Shown here in pieces: positions 54,936-64,000 of a stretch of 64,000 bases of DNA (position 1 is the first letter of the stretch; each line of letters begins with the position of its first letter). Position numbers and translations under genes: made by a program. Location of the stretch: assembly GCA_024244705.1 (NCBI GenBank), contig JAAEOK010000085.1, forward strand, positions 124,001 through 188,000. Direction: 5' to 3'. The notes under the pieces are model-generated. The model ran no database searches. It saw nothing but the letters and a program-made list of their open reading frames with translations, and had not been told where the DNA came from. Origin of the DNA: Alphaproteobacteria bacterium (GTDB lineage: Bacteria > Pseudomonadota > Alphaproteobacteria > JAAEOK01).

Positions 54936-57128
54936 GTGAGCGACCTGGCCGCAAAAAGAAAAGAACGTGAAGGTGTTACCGCGGAATCCATGAAAGCGCG
55001 GGCCGCTGACGCTCGTGGTACGCCGACAGCGTCGATCCGGTTAATCAACCGTGAAATCTCCTGGCTGGCTTTCAATGAGCGCGTTCTCGACGAAGCGGCA
55101 AATCGCTCCCATCCACTGTTGGAGCGCCTGCGCTTTCTCTCTATTTCGGCCAGCAATTTGGATGAATTCTATATGGTCCGGGTGGCCGGCCTTCGTAGCC
55201 AGGTCGATGTCGGGGTAGAGACGCCAAGCGATGACGGGTTGACGCCACGGCAGCAATTGGCGGCGATTCGCGAGCGCGCGGAACACCTCATCGCGGCTCA
55301 GGTCAATCAGTGGCGGACGCTGCGCACTGAACTGCGCGCCCACGGCATCGAGGTTGTCGCCGCCGAAAACATAACCGCCGACGAACGTGCCGCGCTCGCG
55401 GAGACGTTCAGAGAATCGATATTCCCGGTGCTAACACCGATCGCGGTCGATCCCGCTCACCCGTTCCCGTTCATTCCAAATCTGGGATTTGCGGTGGTTT
55501 TCGAGCTTCAGGATCGGTTGGACGGGCAGGCGATGCGGGCGCTCATTCCGGTGCCCCAACTTGTCCCGCGGTTTCTCAAGGTGCCCGGCGCGGCGGCGCG
55601 ATGGATTCCACTCGAGCACACCCTCGCCCTGTTCATCGAGAGTCTGTTCCCGGGGTTCGAACTCCACGGCAAGGGTGTCTTCCGGGTCATTCGTGACAGT
55701 GAGGTGGAAATCGACGAAGAGGCGGAAGATCTGGTTCGGCACTTCGAATCGGCTTTGCAGCGTCGCCGTCGCGGACAGGTTATCCGGCTGACGGTTGACA
55801 AGGACATGCCGCCGACGCTGCGGGAATTCGTTATCGACGAAATCGGCGCGCGTGATTCGGATGTCTTCGAAATGGAGGGGCTTCTCGGCCTCGCCGAAAC
55901 CAATCAGCTGATTACGGACGAACATCCGGATTTGTTGTTCGAGCCTTATAACGCCCGGTTTCCGGAGCGTATTCGCGATTTCGGCGGCGATTGCCTGGCC
56001 GCGATTCGAGCCAAAGACATCGTCGTTCACCATCCCTATGAGAGTTTCGACGTCGTTGTCCAATTCCTGCTTCAGGCGGCGCGCGACCCGTCGGTCATCG
56101 CGATCAAGCAAACGCTCTATCGGACCAACGAGGATTCACCCATCGTCAAGGCATTGATCGAGGCCGCGGAAGGTGGAAAGTCGGTTACCGCCGTCGTCGA
56201 ATTGAAGGCCCGTTTCGACGAGGCGGCGAATATCCGCTGGGCGCGCGACCTCGAACGAGCCGGCGTTCACGTCATCTATGGATTCGTCGAACTCAAGACA
56301 CACGCCAAGATATCTCTGGTCGTTCGTCGCGAAGGCGGCACACTGCGCAGTTATGTCCACTACGGAACCGGCAACTACCATCCGATCACGGCGCGTATTT
56401 ATACGGATCTGTCGTTCTTCTCCTGTGAGCCCGCGCTGTGTCTCGATGCCGCGCGAATGTTCAATTTTATCAGCAGCTACGTCAGGCCCGAGCGGCTCGA
56501 CAAGATCGCCGCGGCACCGATCAATCTGCGCGAGCGCCTCGTCGAGCTGATCAACACCGAAATCGCCCATGCCACGAGCGGCAGGCCGGCCCAGATTTGG
56601 GCAAAGCTGAATTCTCTGGTCGACCCGGATATCATCGAAGCGCTCTATCGCGCGTCCCAGGCCGGCGTTCAAATCGACTTGGTCATCCGCGGCATTTGTT
56701 GCCTGCGCCCAGGCATCGAAGGACTGTCCGAGAACATCCGGGTCAAGAGCATGGTTGGCCGATTTCTCGAGCATTCCAGAATTATCTGTTTTGGCGCCGG
56801 CCACGCCCTGCCATCCGATTTCGCGAAGGTCTTCATATCTTCGGCGGATTGGATGCCGCGCAATCTCGACCGGCGCGTCGAAACCCTGGTGCCGCTCGAG
56901 ACGGAGACTGTCCGTCGTCAAGTCCTCGATCAGATCATGATCGCCAATCTCAACGACGAATCACAGAGCTGGGTCCTGGAATCAGACGGTAGCTATCGCC
57001 GAGTGAGCGCCGGGCGCAAAGCGTTCAGCGCCCATCACTTCTTTATGACCAACCCGAGCTTGTCCGGACGCGGAAGCGCGCATAAAAAAGCTCGAAAAGT
57101 GCCGAAGCTCGTCCTGAAGAAGGCCTAA
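54936..57128 (+). CDS. ppk: Polyphosphate kinase 1
   Basis: A 730-residue kinase that makes polyphosphate from [21 protein letters not shown] opens the conserved part. The phosphorylated histidine is in [11 protein letters not shown], with a second catalytic histidine in [17 protein letters not shown]. The phospholipase-D-like domains are complete ([26 protein letters not shown]). The GTG at 54936 has AAGGA 7 bases upstream. ppx follows after 6 bases, so polyphosphate synthesis and breakdown are coexpressed. Confidence 0.97.
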   Translation: MSDLAAKRKEREGVTAESMKARAADARGTPTASIRLINREISWLAFNERVLDEAANRSHPLLERLRFLSISASNLDEFYMVRVAGLRSQVDVGVETPSDDGLTPRQQLAAIRERAEHLIAAQVNQWRTLRTELRAHGIEVVAAENITADERAALAETFRESIFPVLTPIAVDPAHPFPFIPNLGFAVVFELQDRLDGQAMRALIPVPQLVPRFLKVPGAAARWIPLEHTLALFIESLFPGFELHGKGVFRVIRDSEVEIDEEAEDLVRHFESALQRRRRGQVIRLTVDKDMPPTLREFVIDEIGARDSDVFEMEGLLGLAETNQLITDEHPDLLFEPYNARFPERIRDFGGDCLAAIRAKDIVVHHPYESFDVVVQFLLQAARDPSVIAIKQTLYRTNEDSPIVKALIEAAEGGKSVTAVVELKARFDEAANIRWARDLERAGVHVIYGFVELKTHAKISLVVRREGGTLRSYVHYGTGNYHPITARIYTDLSFFSCEPALCLDAARMFNFISSYVRPERLDKIAAAPINLRERLVELINTEIAHATSGRPAQIWAKLNSLVDPDIIEALYRASQAGVQIDLVIRGICCLRPGIEGLSENIRVKSMVGRFLEHSRIICFGAGHALPSDFAKVFISSADWMPRNLDRRVETLVPLETETVRRQVLDQIMIANLNDESQSWVLESDGSYRRVSAGRKAFSAHHFFMTNPSLSGRGSAHKKARKVPKLVLKKA

Positions 57129-57134
57129 TTTCAT

Positions 57135-58682
57135 TTGATAAACGCGGCGCTGCCACCCAGCGATCCTTCGGGGAGGGCCAGGATAGGGATTATCGACATT
57201 GGGTCGAATTCCGTTCGTCTGGTTGTTTTTGATGCTCTCGCGCGCTCGCCGGTTTCGCTTTTCAATGAGAAAGTCCTTTGCGGGCTGGCACGGTCCCTAG
57301 ACAAGTCCGGCCGCCTCGACAGGGCCGGCACAAAGCAAGCGCTCGCGACGATTCAGCGATTCGTGGCCCTGGCCTCGGCGATGGAGGTGAGCCGTTTGGA
57401 GCTGATCGCGACCGCGGCCGTGCGCGAGGCGACCGACGGCGAAGAGTTTGTCGCTACGGTCCGAACGCAATTCGGCGCAAGAGTCCAGATCCTGAGCGGC
57501 GCGGACGAGGCGCGGCTCGTCGGTCTATCGGTCGCCGCCGCGGTGCCGGGGGCTGACGGAGTCGTCGGTGACCTCGGCGGCGGCAGTCTGGAGCTGGTCG
57601 AGGTCGAGGCGGGCCGAATCAGGAACAACACCACACTCCCCTTGGGGACATTGCGTTTGCGGGGTAGCGACAACCGCAGTCCCGGGAAGGTGGCAAAACA
57701 GGTCGACGCCGAACTCGAAAAGGTTGCGTGGCTCAAGCGATTGCGCAAGCGCACGTTCTATCCCATTGGCGGGGCCTGGCGTTCACTTGCACGACTTGAC
57801 ATGGCTCAGCGCGGCTACCGGCTGCCGGTCGTCGACCAATATACGATGTCGCGAAAGGAAGCCGAGACCGTGTCCGGCGTCATTCAAGGCCTCGGCGCCA
57901 AGTCTTTGCGCGGGGTCGATTTCATCAGCACCGCGCGGCTCGCGACCTTGCCGAGGGCCGCGCTGATAATGAACCGCATCCTCGTCGGTGGCGGTCCGTC
58001 GCGGCTGGTATTTTGCGCCTCGGGGATTCGCGAGGGCTACCTGTTCGGCCTTCTTTCCACCGAGCACCAGCAACAGGACCCCCTGATTGCCGCATGTCGG
58101 TCGCTGGCCGGATCGATCAATAGGTTTGGTATCCTGGGTGACGAGCTATTTGCCTGGACCCATCCCCTGTTCGAAGATGAGGACCCCGAGCAGTCGCGAT
58201 ATCGTCATGCGACGTGTTTGCTCGCCGATTGGGCTTGGTCCGAACATCCGAATTCGCGCGCCGATTCGGCGCTGCATCGCGCTCTGCAGCTGTCGATCCC
58301 GGGTATCAGCCATAGGGAACGCTGCATGGTGGCGTTGGCACTTCATTATCGCTATGGCGCGCCCGTCGGGGGTGCCGTCCCTGAAATTCCGAAAGCCATT
58401 CTGGTCGAGAAGGATATTGATGCCGTGCAGAGACTTGGCTTGGCATTGAGGCTGGCCATGTCGATCTCGGGCGGCGCCCACCATGTCGTCGACCATAGCG
58501 CCCTTGCGATAACCAAGACGCGGCTTTCACTGCGCTACGATGACGATATCGCGAGCCTCATGGGAAATTTGGCGGCGCGTCGGCTGAAGGCACTCGGCCA
58601 GCAGATGAAGCTTGAAACCCGGTTGGCGCAGAGGCGGAATATCAACTCCGCGTCGGGATCAGTCGAACGCGATTGCCGTTGA
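57135..58682 (+). CDS. ppx: Exopolyphosphatase
   Basis: A 515-residue Ppx/GppA protein of full length: ATPase-like domains (IGIIDIGSNSVRLVVF, GVVGDLGGGSLELVEV, catalytic Glu in AAVREATDG) followed by an HD-like C-terminal half (RYRHATCLLADWAW). No ATG or GTG exists before the first conserved strand, so TTG at 57135 is the only ordinary start codon; this and the 6 bp gap after ppk suggest weak, coupled translation. The 3' end overlaps rnd on the opposite strand by about 41 bp. Confidence 0.93.
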   Translation: MINAALPPSDPSGRARIGIIDIGSNSVRLVVFDALARSPVSLFNEKVLCGLARSLDKSGRLDRAGTKQALATIQRFVALASAMEVSRLELIATAAVREATDGEEFVATVRTQFGARVQILSGADEARLVGLSVAAAVPGADGVVGDLGGGSLELVEVEAGRIRNNTTLPLGTLRLRGSDNRSPGKVAKQVDAELEKVAWLKRLRKRTFYPIGGAWRSLARLDMAQRGYRLPVVDQYTMSRKEAETVSGVIQGLGAKSLRGVDFISTARLATLPRAALIMNRILVGGGPSRLVFCASGIREGYLFGLLSTEHQQQDPLIAACRSLAGSINRFGILGDELFAWTHPLFEDEDPEQSRYRHATCLLADWAWSEHPNSRADSALHRALQLSIPGISHRERCMVALALHYRYGAPVGGAVPEIPKAILVEKDIDAVQRLGLALRLAMSISGGAHHVVDHSALAITKTRLSLRYDDDIASLMGNLAARRLKALGQQMKLETRLAQRRNINSASGSVERDCR

Positions 58683-59835
58683 GCGCCAAAGCCAACTTGC
58701 CGTGTTTCACGGCCAATGCGTCGTCACCGAATATCTCCCGCCGCCAGCCATGAAGCGCCGGAACATTTGCATTGTCATCGGCGGCAAGCCTTTCGAGGTC
58801 GGCGGTGCTGGCGATCAATTTTTGGGCGACGTCGTGTTCCGCGCATTTCATCTTCAACAGAACACGAAGCAGATCGACTGTCGGTCCAATGGTCTTCGGT
58901 AGGTCCGGCTTGGGCGCGAGGCGGGGCGCGTCGGCGGGAGGAGTCTTCAGCCCTTTGGCCACCGCCTCGAGTATTGCCCGACCTATGCGCCCGCCGGCGA
59001 TGGACGCCGATAGGCCGCGGGTTCGGCCCAAAGTCTCCGCATTCGTCGGCGCATGAGCCGCGATGTCGACGACTGTGTCATCGCGCAAAATTCGATTGCG
59101 GGGGACATCGCGGCTTTGCGCCTCGCGTTCCCGCCAAGCGGCGATCTCACGCAGCACGGCCAGGAATTTAGGCTTGTTGGTGCGCGTCTTCAGGCGCTGC
59201 CACGCGTCCGCGGGCTCCAGACGGTAGGTCCCGGGGTCCAGCAGCACGCCCATTTCCTCGTCGAGCCACGCCTTCCGGCCACTGGTCTCCAATTGGTCGC
59301 GCAGCTTAGCGTAGATCGTGCGCAGATGGGTCACATCGGCGATCGCATACTCGATCTGGCGCCGGGACAATGGCCGTAATGCCCAGTCCGTGAAGCGGGA
59401 GGTCTTATCGATCGCGCCGCCGGACAGTCTGGTTACCAATGTTTCGTAGCCCACCGATTCGCCGAACCCGCACACCATTGCAGCAACTTGGGTGTCGAAA
59501 AGCGGGCGCGGAATAATCTTGCGCAGGTTATAGAAAATCTCGATGTCTTGCCGCGCCGCGTGGAACACCTTGACGATGTCCTGATCTTCGAACAGCTCAA
59601 ACACGGGGGTCAGGTCCAGCCGCTCGCTTATCGTGTCGATCGCGGCCGCATTGTCTTTGCCCGGTGCGGCAAGCTGAAGAACGCACAATTTCGGCCAATA
59701 GGTCCGATCGCGCATGAACTCCGTGTCGACGGTGATGAATGGCGCCGACGACAGACGTTTGCAGAACGCGTTCAGTTGCTTGCTTTCGGTGATCAGCGTC
59801 ATCGCCGTGGGATGTACACGGATTTCCGTCGCCAT
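58642..59835 (-). CDS. rnd: Ribonuclease D
   Basis: A 397-residue 3'-5' exoribonuclease for tRNA and structured RNA ends. The DEDD exonuclease core begins with Asp37 and Glu39 in ITVDTEFMRD, then FHAARQDIEIFYNL, and RQIEYAIADVTHLRTIYAKL supplies the last acidic residues. HRDC domains occupy the C-terminal half. The ATG at 59835 is used; ATG 59802 (MTLITESKQL) is equally possible because neither has a ribosome-binding site. It overlaps the ppx 3' end and is divergent from aspS. Confidence 0.95.
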   Translation of the reverse strand: MATEIRVHPTAMTLITESKQLNAFCKRLSSAPFITVDTEFMRDRTYWPKLCVLQLAAPGKDNAAAIDTISERLDLTPVFELFEDQDIVKVFHAARQDIEIFYNLRKIIPRPLFDTQVAAMVCGFGESVGYETLVTRLSGGAIDKTSRFTDWALRPLSRRQIEYAIADVTHLRTIYAKLRDQLETSGRKAWLDEEMGVLLDPGTYRLEPADAWQRLKTRTNKPKFLAVLREIAAWREREAQSRDVPRNRILRDDTVVDIAAHAPTNAETLGRTRGLSASIAGGRIGRAILEAVAKGLKTPPADAPRLAPKPDLPKTIGPTVDLLRVLLKMKCAEHDVAQKLIASTADLERLAADDNANVPALHGWRREIFGDDALAVKHGKLALALNGNRVRLIPTRS

Positions 59836-59958
59836 GGAAGGGAGACAGCGCTCCGATCGTGACGCCGCGCGCCGGATCGTCGCTTGACTCGGGAGGGCGT
59901 TCTATGCGTTCTGGCGCGCCATACGGAAGCCCCAATTTCTCCACGAGACCGACCAAAG

Positions 59959-61761
59959 ATGCATCCCTACCGGACCCATAATTGTGGGGCGCTGCGAGAA
60001 GAACACGCGGGACAGGAAGTGCGCCTGTCCGGATGGATTCACCGCAAGCGCGATCACGGCAACCTGCTGTTTCTTGATCTGCGCGATCATTTTGGTTTGA
60101 CCCAGTGTGTGATCGATGTTTCGAGCCCGATTTTTAGCCAGGCGGAGGCGGTCCGTCTGGAAAGCGTCGTCACCGTAACCGGCACGGTCGTGCTGCGCAC
60201 CGAGGACACGGTCAATCCAAATCTGCCGACCGGGCATGTCGAGGTGCCAATTACGACGTTCGACGTGCAGTCGGCCGCCGATCCGTTGCCGTTGCAGGTC
60301 AACAGCGATACCGACTATGGCGAGGAAATCCGGCTGCGCTATCGCTTCCTCGATCTACGGCGCGAAAAAGTGCACCGCAACGTACTGCTGCGCAGCCAGA
60401 TTATTTCGAGCGTGCGGCAGCGGATGATCGATGCCGGATTCGTTGAATTCCAGACCCCGATCCTGACTTCCAGTTCGCCGGAAGGCGCGCGCGACTATCT
60501 CGTTCCGTCTCGCCTCCATCCAGGTGAATTCTATGCGTTGCCGCAGGCGCCACAACAATTCAAACAATTGCTTATGGTGGCCGGGTTCGACCGGTATTTC
60601 CAGATCGCGCCATGTTTCCGGGATGAGGACGCCCGCGCCGACCGCTCGCCGGGTGAATTCTATCAACTCGATTTCGAGATGTCGTTCGTCACTCAGGAGG
60701 ACGTATTTGCCGCTATCGAGCCGGTCTTATCGGGGGTGTTCGAGGAATTCGCCGACCAGCGTGAGGTCACTACGCCGCCGTTTCCGCGCATCCCTTTCGC
60801 CGAGGCGATGGTAAAATACGGCACCGACAAACCCGATCTCCGTAATCCGATCGAGATCGTCGATGTAACCGACATCTTCAACCGCGACGATGTCGAGTTC
60901 AAGGCGTTCAAGGGCGTGATCGCCAAAGGCGGCATCGTGCGCGCCATACCGGGGCCTGGAGCCGCATCTCGGCCACGCAGTTTTTTCGATAAGCTGAACG
61001 ATTGGGCACGGGAGCAAGGCGCACCTGGATTGGGCTATGTCGTTTTCGATACCGACGGCGGCAAGGGACCGATCGCCAAGTTCATTGCCGAGGACGCACA
61101 GCGTGCGCTCGCCGCGACGGCGGGCATGGGACCTGGGGACGCGTTGTTCTTCGTCTGCGACATGCCTGCCCAGGCGGGACGTTTTGCCGGCGTCGTGCGG
61201 ACGCGAATCGGGACCGCCCTCGAGCTCATGGAAAGCGACATCTTCAAGTTTTGCTGGATTGTCGATTACCCGATGTACGAGCTCAACGAAGACACCGGCC
61301 GCATCGAATTCAGCCACAACCCGTTTTCTATGCCCCAAGGCGGCCTCGCCGCGCTTGAGACGCAAGATCCGCTGACCATCAAAGCGTTTCAGTACGACAT
61401 CGTGTGCAATGGCGTGGAATTGTCCAGCGGCGCGATCCGCAATCATTTGCCCGAGGTGATGTACAAGGCCTTCGAGATCGCCGGCTATGGAGCCGACGAT
61501 GTCGAATCCCGATTCGGCGGCCTGCTCAATGCATTGAAGTTCGGCGCACCACCCCACGGCGGCTCGGCGCCGGGAATTGATCGGATGGTGATGCTGCTGG
61601 CAGACGAGCCCAATATTCGCGAGATTATCGCGTTTCCGATGAATCAGCAGGCCCAGGACCTCATGATGCAGGCGCCGGCGCCGGTTCCGCCGGAGCGGTT
61701 GCGGGAGCTGCACATTCGGCTCCATTCGCCGCCGGAAAAGAAACCGCCATCCGAGAGCTGA
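59959..61761 (+). CDS. aspS: Aspartyl-tRNA synthetase
   Basis: A 600-residue class II synthetase of the bacterial type. It has an N-terminal OB fold ([26 protein letters not shown]), motif 2 region [16 protein letters not shown], a GAD insertion domain and motif 3 ([15 protein letters not shown]). ATG 59959 begins [14 protein letters not shown]; the frame is open 75 bp further but without homology. Whether it also charges tRNA-Asn cannot be judged from this window. A hairpin follows the gene. Confidence 0.97.
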   Translation: MHPYRTHNCGALREEHAGQEVRLSGWIHRKRDHGNLLFLDLRDHFGLTQCVIDVSSPIFSQAEAVRLESVVTVTGTVVLRTEDTVNPNLPTGHVEVPITTFDVQSAADPLPLQVNSDTDYGEEIRLRYRFLDLRREKVHRNVLLRSQIISSVRQRMIDAGFVEFQTPILTSSSPEGARDYLVPSRLHPGEFYALPQAPQQFKQLLMVAGFDRYFQIAPCFRDEDARADRSPGEFYQLDFEMSFVTQEDVFAAIEPVLSGVFEEFADQREVTTPPFPRIPFAEAMVKYGTDKPDLRNPIEIVDVTDIFNRDDVEFKAFKGVIAKGGIVRAIPGPGAASRPRSFFDKLNDWAREQGAPGLGYVVFDTDGGKGPIAKFIAEDAQRALAATAGMGPGDALFFVCDMPAQAGRFAGVVRTRIGTALELMESDIFKFCWIVDYPMYELNEDTGRIEFSHNPFSMPQGGLAALETQDPLTIKAFQYDIVCNGVELSSGAIRNHLPEVMYKAFEIAGYGADDVESRFGGLLNALKFGAPPHGGSAPGIDRMVMLLADEPNIREIIAFPMNQQAQDLMMQAPAPVPPERLRELHIRLHSPPEKKPPSES

Positions 61762-62045
61762 CCGCGGCCGGATTTCAGGTTTGATAGCGCCGTCCGGACG
61801 CGAAACCCGCGCCGGACCCTTTACGAAACTTTCATTCAAATGATCGACACTTTTTTGGCGCCGCCCTCACCCTTGAGGACGGACTGCGCCGATGCCCAGT
61901 GGGATTTTCTCATTGCCCTGAGATAAGTAGAATTTTCCTAATGAAAAAATATGATGAATCAATAAGTTGCTTGCATTTCCTAAAGGAATGTTACACAATC
62001 ACGCCGGGTCAGGTGATGAAAGGGGACGACGAAAGGGGGCGTCCC
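61762..62045. other. A+T-richer intergenic region before the SPOR lipoprotein gene
   Basis: This 284 bp gap contains the hairpin at 61792-61817 and, from about 61900, a visibly A+T-rich stretch that is probably the promoter of the following gene. TTGCAT at 61971-61976 and CACAAT at 61994-61999 are 17 bp apart, and CATTTCCTAAAGGAATG is an imperfect inverted repeat between them. The frame continues open through this region but does not look coding. Confidence 0.45.
61792..61817 (+). terminator. Hairpin downstream of aspS
   Basis: GTCCGG-A-CGCG and CGCG-CCGGAC pair around AAACC with one bulged A, 30 bp after the aspS stop. The sequence after it (CCTTTACG) is only weakly T-rich, so termination is probable rather than certain. 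Confidence 0.5.
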
Positions 62046-63593
62046 TTGCGCCTATTTGCAGTATTGACCGTTCCCGTGATGCTCGCAGGTTGCGGCGTTC
62101 CGCTTGGAATCTCCGCCGCTAGCTATGTCGCCGATGGCCTTAGTGCAGGCGCCAGTGGCAAGAGCGTCAATGATCACATGCTGTCCCAAGCCGTGAACAT
62201 GGATTGTGGATTGCTACGTTTCTTCGACGGCGAATGGTTTTGCCGTGATCGCGGCATCGACCCCGACGACGACACCATCTATCTCGCCGACGGTCGACGC
62301 CATGAGGGGCCGCCCCGGCCGTGGGGCACAATCCGCGAGCCCAACCTCGACTATGATGATGGGCTCGACCATGACGCGCGCGAATGGGCGTCGGGGGCGG
62401 ACCTCGCCTTCGTCGACGTCGGCGATGACAGCAGCGGCGAGTTCATGACCGAACAGCATTCGTCGCCTGGAAGCTATGTAGGCCCGGAAGAGATCGGCGA
62501 CCTTTCGGAACGGCGCGAGCATGAAGAGAAGCTGGCAGCCGTCGCCGAAAGAATTCAGTTCGCCCAGGCTTTGGAACTGCAGTACCAACAAATGATCGAG
62601 GTCCAAACGACGACGATCGCGCCGGCGGCATATATCCCCGCTGCCGAGCCGCAGCCGCAACCGCGCCGAGAGCCGGCACAGGTCGTTTTTGTCGACAACT
62701 TGAAATTTGCCGGATCCCTGGGAATGCAGGAATCCTATGAAACGGCCGAGGCCACAAAGGTCGCCGCACTGACACCGATCCCGGGGACCGCCAATCCCGC
62801 CCGGTCCGAAGACTCTCGTCCTCTGATGGCCAATATCCAGCTGGCGAGTGCGCGCAGCGGAAATGCGATTGGCGCCGCCGGATATGGCAGCGGAGCGGAG
62901 CCTGCGGTCGTGCGATCGACGCCGGGCCCGGACAAAATTCTAGTCGCACAAACCGTTCCAGCCGGTCAGGTGGCGGTTGCGACGGCGGCAAGCGCCAATA
63001 CCGCGGGACCGGATTCCTACGGCCATGGACCGGCCTCTCCAATAACGACGGCGGCCGTGATCGATAGCGTAACCGGCACACAGGACCGGGCCTCCTCGGT
63101 GCCCGCGCGAACCCTTCGACAGCCCGCCGAATCGCAGCCAGGCCTGATCGCCGCCGTCCCGACGGCACCGAAGGTCACGCCGCGAGTGGCCCCGCGAGAT
63201 TGGCGCCTCGCCGCGGAATCGGTGGCTTATGTCGAGCCGTCACAGTCGCTCGCGGAAACCGGCGGCTCCTATCTGGTGGTCGGAAGTTTCGGCAGTCAAG
63301 CCAACGCACGGGCGGCGGTTTCTCGGTTTGACGGGGCGGACCTGACGATGGTCGAATCCATGGTCGATGGACGGATATTTTATCGATTAGTAGCCGGGCC
63401 CTACGCGGAAACGCAATTGCCCGTGGCCAAGGCGAATCTCCGGATCGCCGGCCTGTCCGAGAGTTGGAAGATTTCGCCATGCGGTCCAGCCGCGACCAAC
63501 GGAGACGGCTGCCTATCCGAATCCCAGGTCGCGAAATTGCACGACGCCGACCCACATCCGCGTTCCATGCAACTGGCCGGTATCCGCAACTAA
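62046..63593 (+). CDS. Lipoprotein with long low-complexity linker and C-terminal SPOR domain
   Basis: The product is 515 residues if started at TTG 62046, which gives a clean lipoprotein signal MRLFAVLTVPVMLAGC; AGGGGG lies 6 bases upstream. ATG 62016 would put three acidic residues in the signal's N-region and is less likely. After the cysteine comes a novel N-terminal part (DCGLLRFFDGEWFC), an acidic segment, and about 250 residues rich in Ala, Pro and Thr without repeats. Residues from about 425 form a SPOR domain (GSYLVVGSFGSQANARAAV ... FYRLVAGPY), which binds denuded peptidoglycan at division sites. A division- or wall-associated envelope lipoprotein is the likely role. Confidence 0.75.
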   Translation: MRLFAVLTVPVMLAGCGVPLGISAASYVADGLSAGASGKSVNDHMLSQAVNMDCGLLRFFDGEWFCRDRGIDPDDDTIYLADGRRHEGPPRPWGTIREPNLDYDDGLDHDAREWASGADLAFVDVGDDSSGEFMTEQHSSPGSYVGPEEIGDLSERREHEEKLAAVAERIQFAQALELQYQQMIEVQTTTIAPAAYIPAAEPQPQPRREPAQVVFVDNLKFAGSLGMQESYETAEATKVAALTPIPGTANPARSEDSRPLMANIQLASARSGNAIGAAGYGSGAEPAVVRSTPGPDKILVAQTVPAGQVAVATAASANTAGPDSYGHGPASPITTAAVIDSVTGTQDRASSVPARTLRQPAESQPGLIAAVPTAPKVTPRVAPRDWRLAAESVAYVEPSQSLAETGGSYLVVGSFGSQANARAAVSRFDGADLTMVESMVDGRIFYRLVAGPYAETQLPVAKANLRIAGLSESWKISPCGPAATNGDGCLSESQVAKLHDADPHPRSMQLAGIRN

Positions 63594-64000
63594 GGGTGTT
63601 TGATTGGCTTGGCCTTGTTCGCCCGGGCCGCCGCCTTCTTTTGCTTGGCCGGCGGTTTTAGGCCTCTTCCTTTGCCGATGACGTCGAGCCCCAGGCGGTC
63701 GCGGACATCGTCGATGACTTCCTCAACTCGGCGCAGGTGCTGGTCGTCGTCCTGAGGCAGCAGATCGGCTTGTGTCGTCGGCACGCTCTTGTCGCTGCGA
63801 AGGTCATGGGCGCCGATGCCGATCAGGCGGAAAAACGTCCCATCGCATTCCCCGTCCAAGAGTGGCGCTGCGGTCCGGAACAAGAGCTCGGCGACCTCGG
63901 TGGGGTTAGGCAATCGGCGCGATCTTGTGCGGATCCGAAAATCCTGGGTCTTGAGTTTCAAGGTGACGCTCCCGGCGCTCAGTTCCGCGGTCTTGAGACG
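63590..64000 (-). CDS. dinB: DNA polymerase IV, C-terminal part (5' end outside window)
   Basis: The last 136 residues of a Y-family translesion polymerase; the frame is open to the window edge. The visible part is the little-finger domain (KLKTQDFRIRTRSRRL, LLFRTAAPLLDG, GTFFRLIGIGAHDL) followed by a basic tail rich in Lys and Ala. Clamp-binding residues could lie in TQADLLPQ. Catalytic palm residues are beyond the window. It converges on the SPOR lipoprotein gene with a 4 bp overlap. Confidence 0.88.
   Translation of the reverse strand, partial: RLKTAELSAGSVTLKLKTQDFRIRTRSRRLPNPTEVAELLFRTAAPLLDGECDGTFFRLIGIGAHDLRSDKSVPTTQADLLPQDDDQHLRRVEEVIDDVRDRLGLDVIGKGRGLKPPAKQKKAAARANKAKPIKHP

Overview
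The window is 64 kb of high-GC chromosomal DNA from an alphaproteobacterium, probably Rhodospirillales-like; that rank is inferred from gene order and family content. The evidence is a DUF2794 gene, a 40-residue aa3-type cytochrome oxidase subunit IV, the order fabD-fabG-acpP-fabF-mltG-yicC-gmk, a purM | DUF2066-CDP-alcohol phosphotransferase-hda block, and rpsF-rpsR-rplI...dnaB-alr-radA-cvpA-purF. Nearly all of it is dense core housekeeping DNA with tight operons and start/stop overlaps of 1 to 14 bp.

Layout. 1-3.2 kb: the 3' part of a cyanophycin synthetase gene and a second, shorter Mur-ligase paralogue without the ATP-grasp domain. 3.3-7 kb: glnS, a gamma-glutamylcyclotransferase-like gene, a lower-GC AbiU2/HEPN-like gene and tRNA-Gln(CUG). 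7-13.3 kb: a Ppx/GppA phosphatase, rlmE, guaB, an RsmB-type methyltransferase and guaA. 13.3-15.2 kb: a small islet of low-GC DNA carrying one HEPN-motif gene, flanked by a duplicated guaA 3' end. 15.4-19.7 kb: a zinc-ribbon gene, DUF2794, then yfgM-bamB-der. 19.8-31.1 kb (minus strand): rpsF-rpsR-rplI, cfa, dnaB-alr-mlaE-mlaF-radA-cvpA-purF and an SDR. 31.3-38.1 kb: fabD-fabG-acpP-fabF-mltG, an opposing SDR, yicC and gmk. 38.1-45.7 kb (minus): lptF-lptG-lptD-surA-pdxA-rsmA, an outer-membrane biogenesis operon. 45.9-48.6 kb: pepA-holC-ndk and a tiny cytochrome oxidase gene. 48.7-53.6 kb: purN-purM and, divergently, DUF2066, a CDP-alcohol phosphotransferase, hda and an atypical SDR. 53.6-58.7 kb: an HD-domain protein, a SixA-like phosphatase and ppk-ppx. 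58.6-64 kb: rnd, aspS, a SPOR lipoprotein and the 3' part of dinB.

Functional themes are purine nucleotide synthesis (guaB, guaA, purF, purM, purN, gmk, ndk), envelope building (lptDFG, surA, bamB, mlaEF, mltG, alr, fab genes, cfa), replication and repair (dnaB, holC, hda, radA, dinB), translation (glnS with tRNA-Gln, aspS, S6/S18/L9, rRNA methyltransferases) and storage polymers (cyanophycin, polyphosphate).

The most interesting parts are the two short low-GC insertions at classic integration hot spots, the guaA 3' end and a tRNA gene. Each carries a single HEPN-like gene and no visible integrase. The cyanophycin synthetase paralogue, which keeps only the N and Mur-ligase domains, comes next. 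No CRISPR array, insertion sequence, rRNA operon or complete mobile element was seen.
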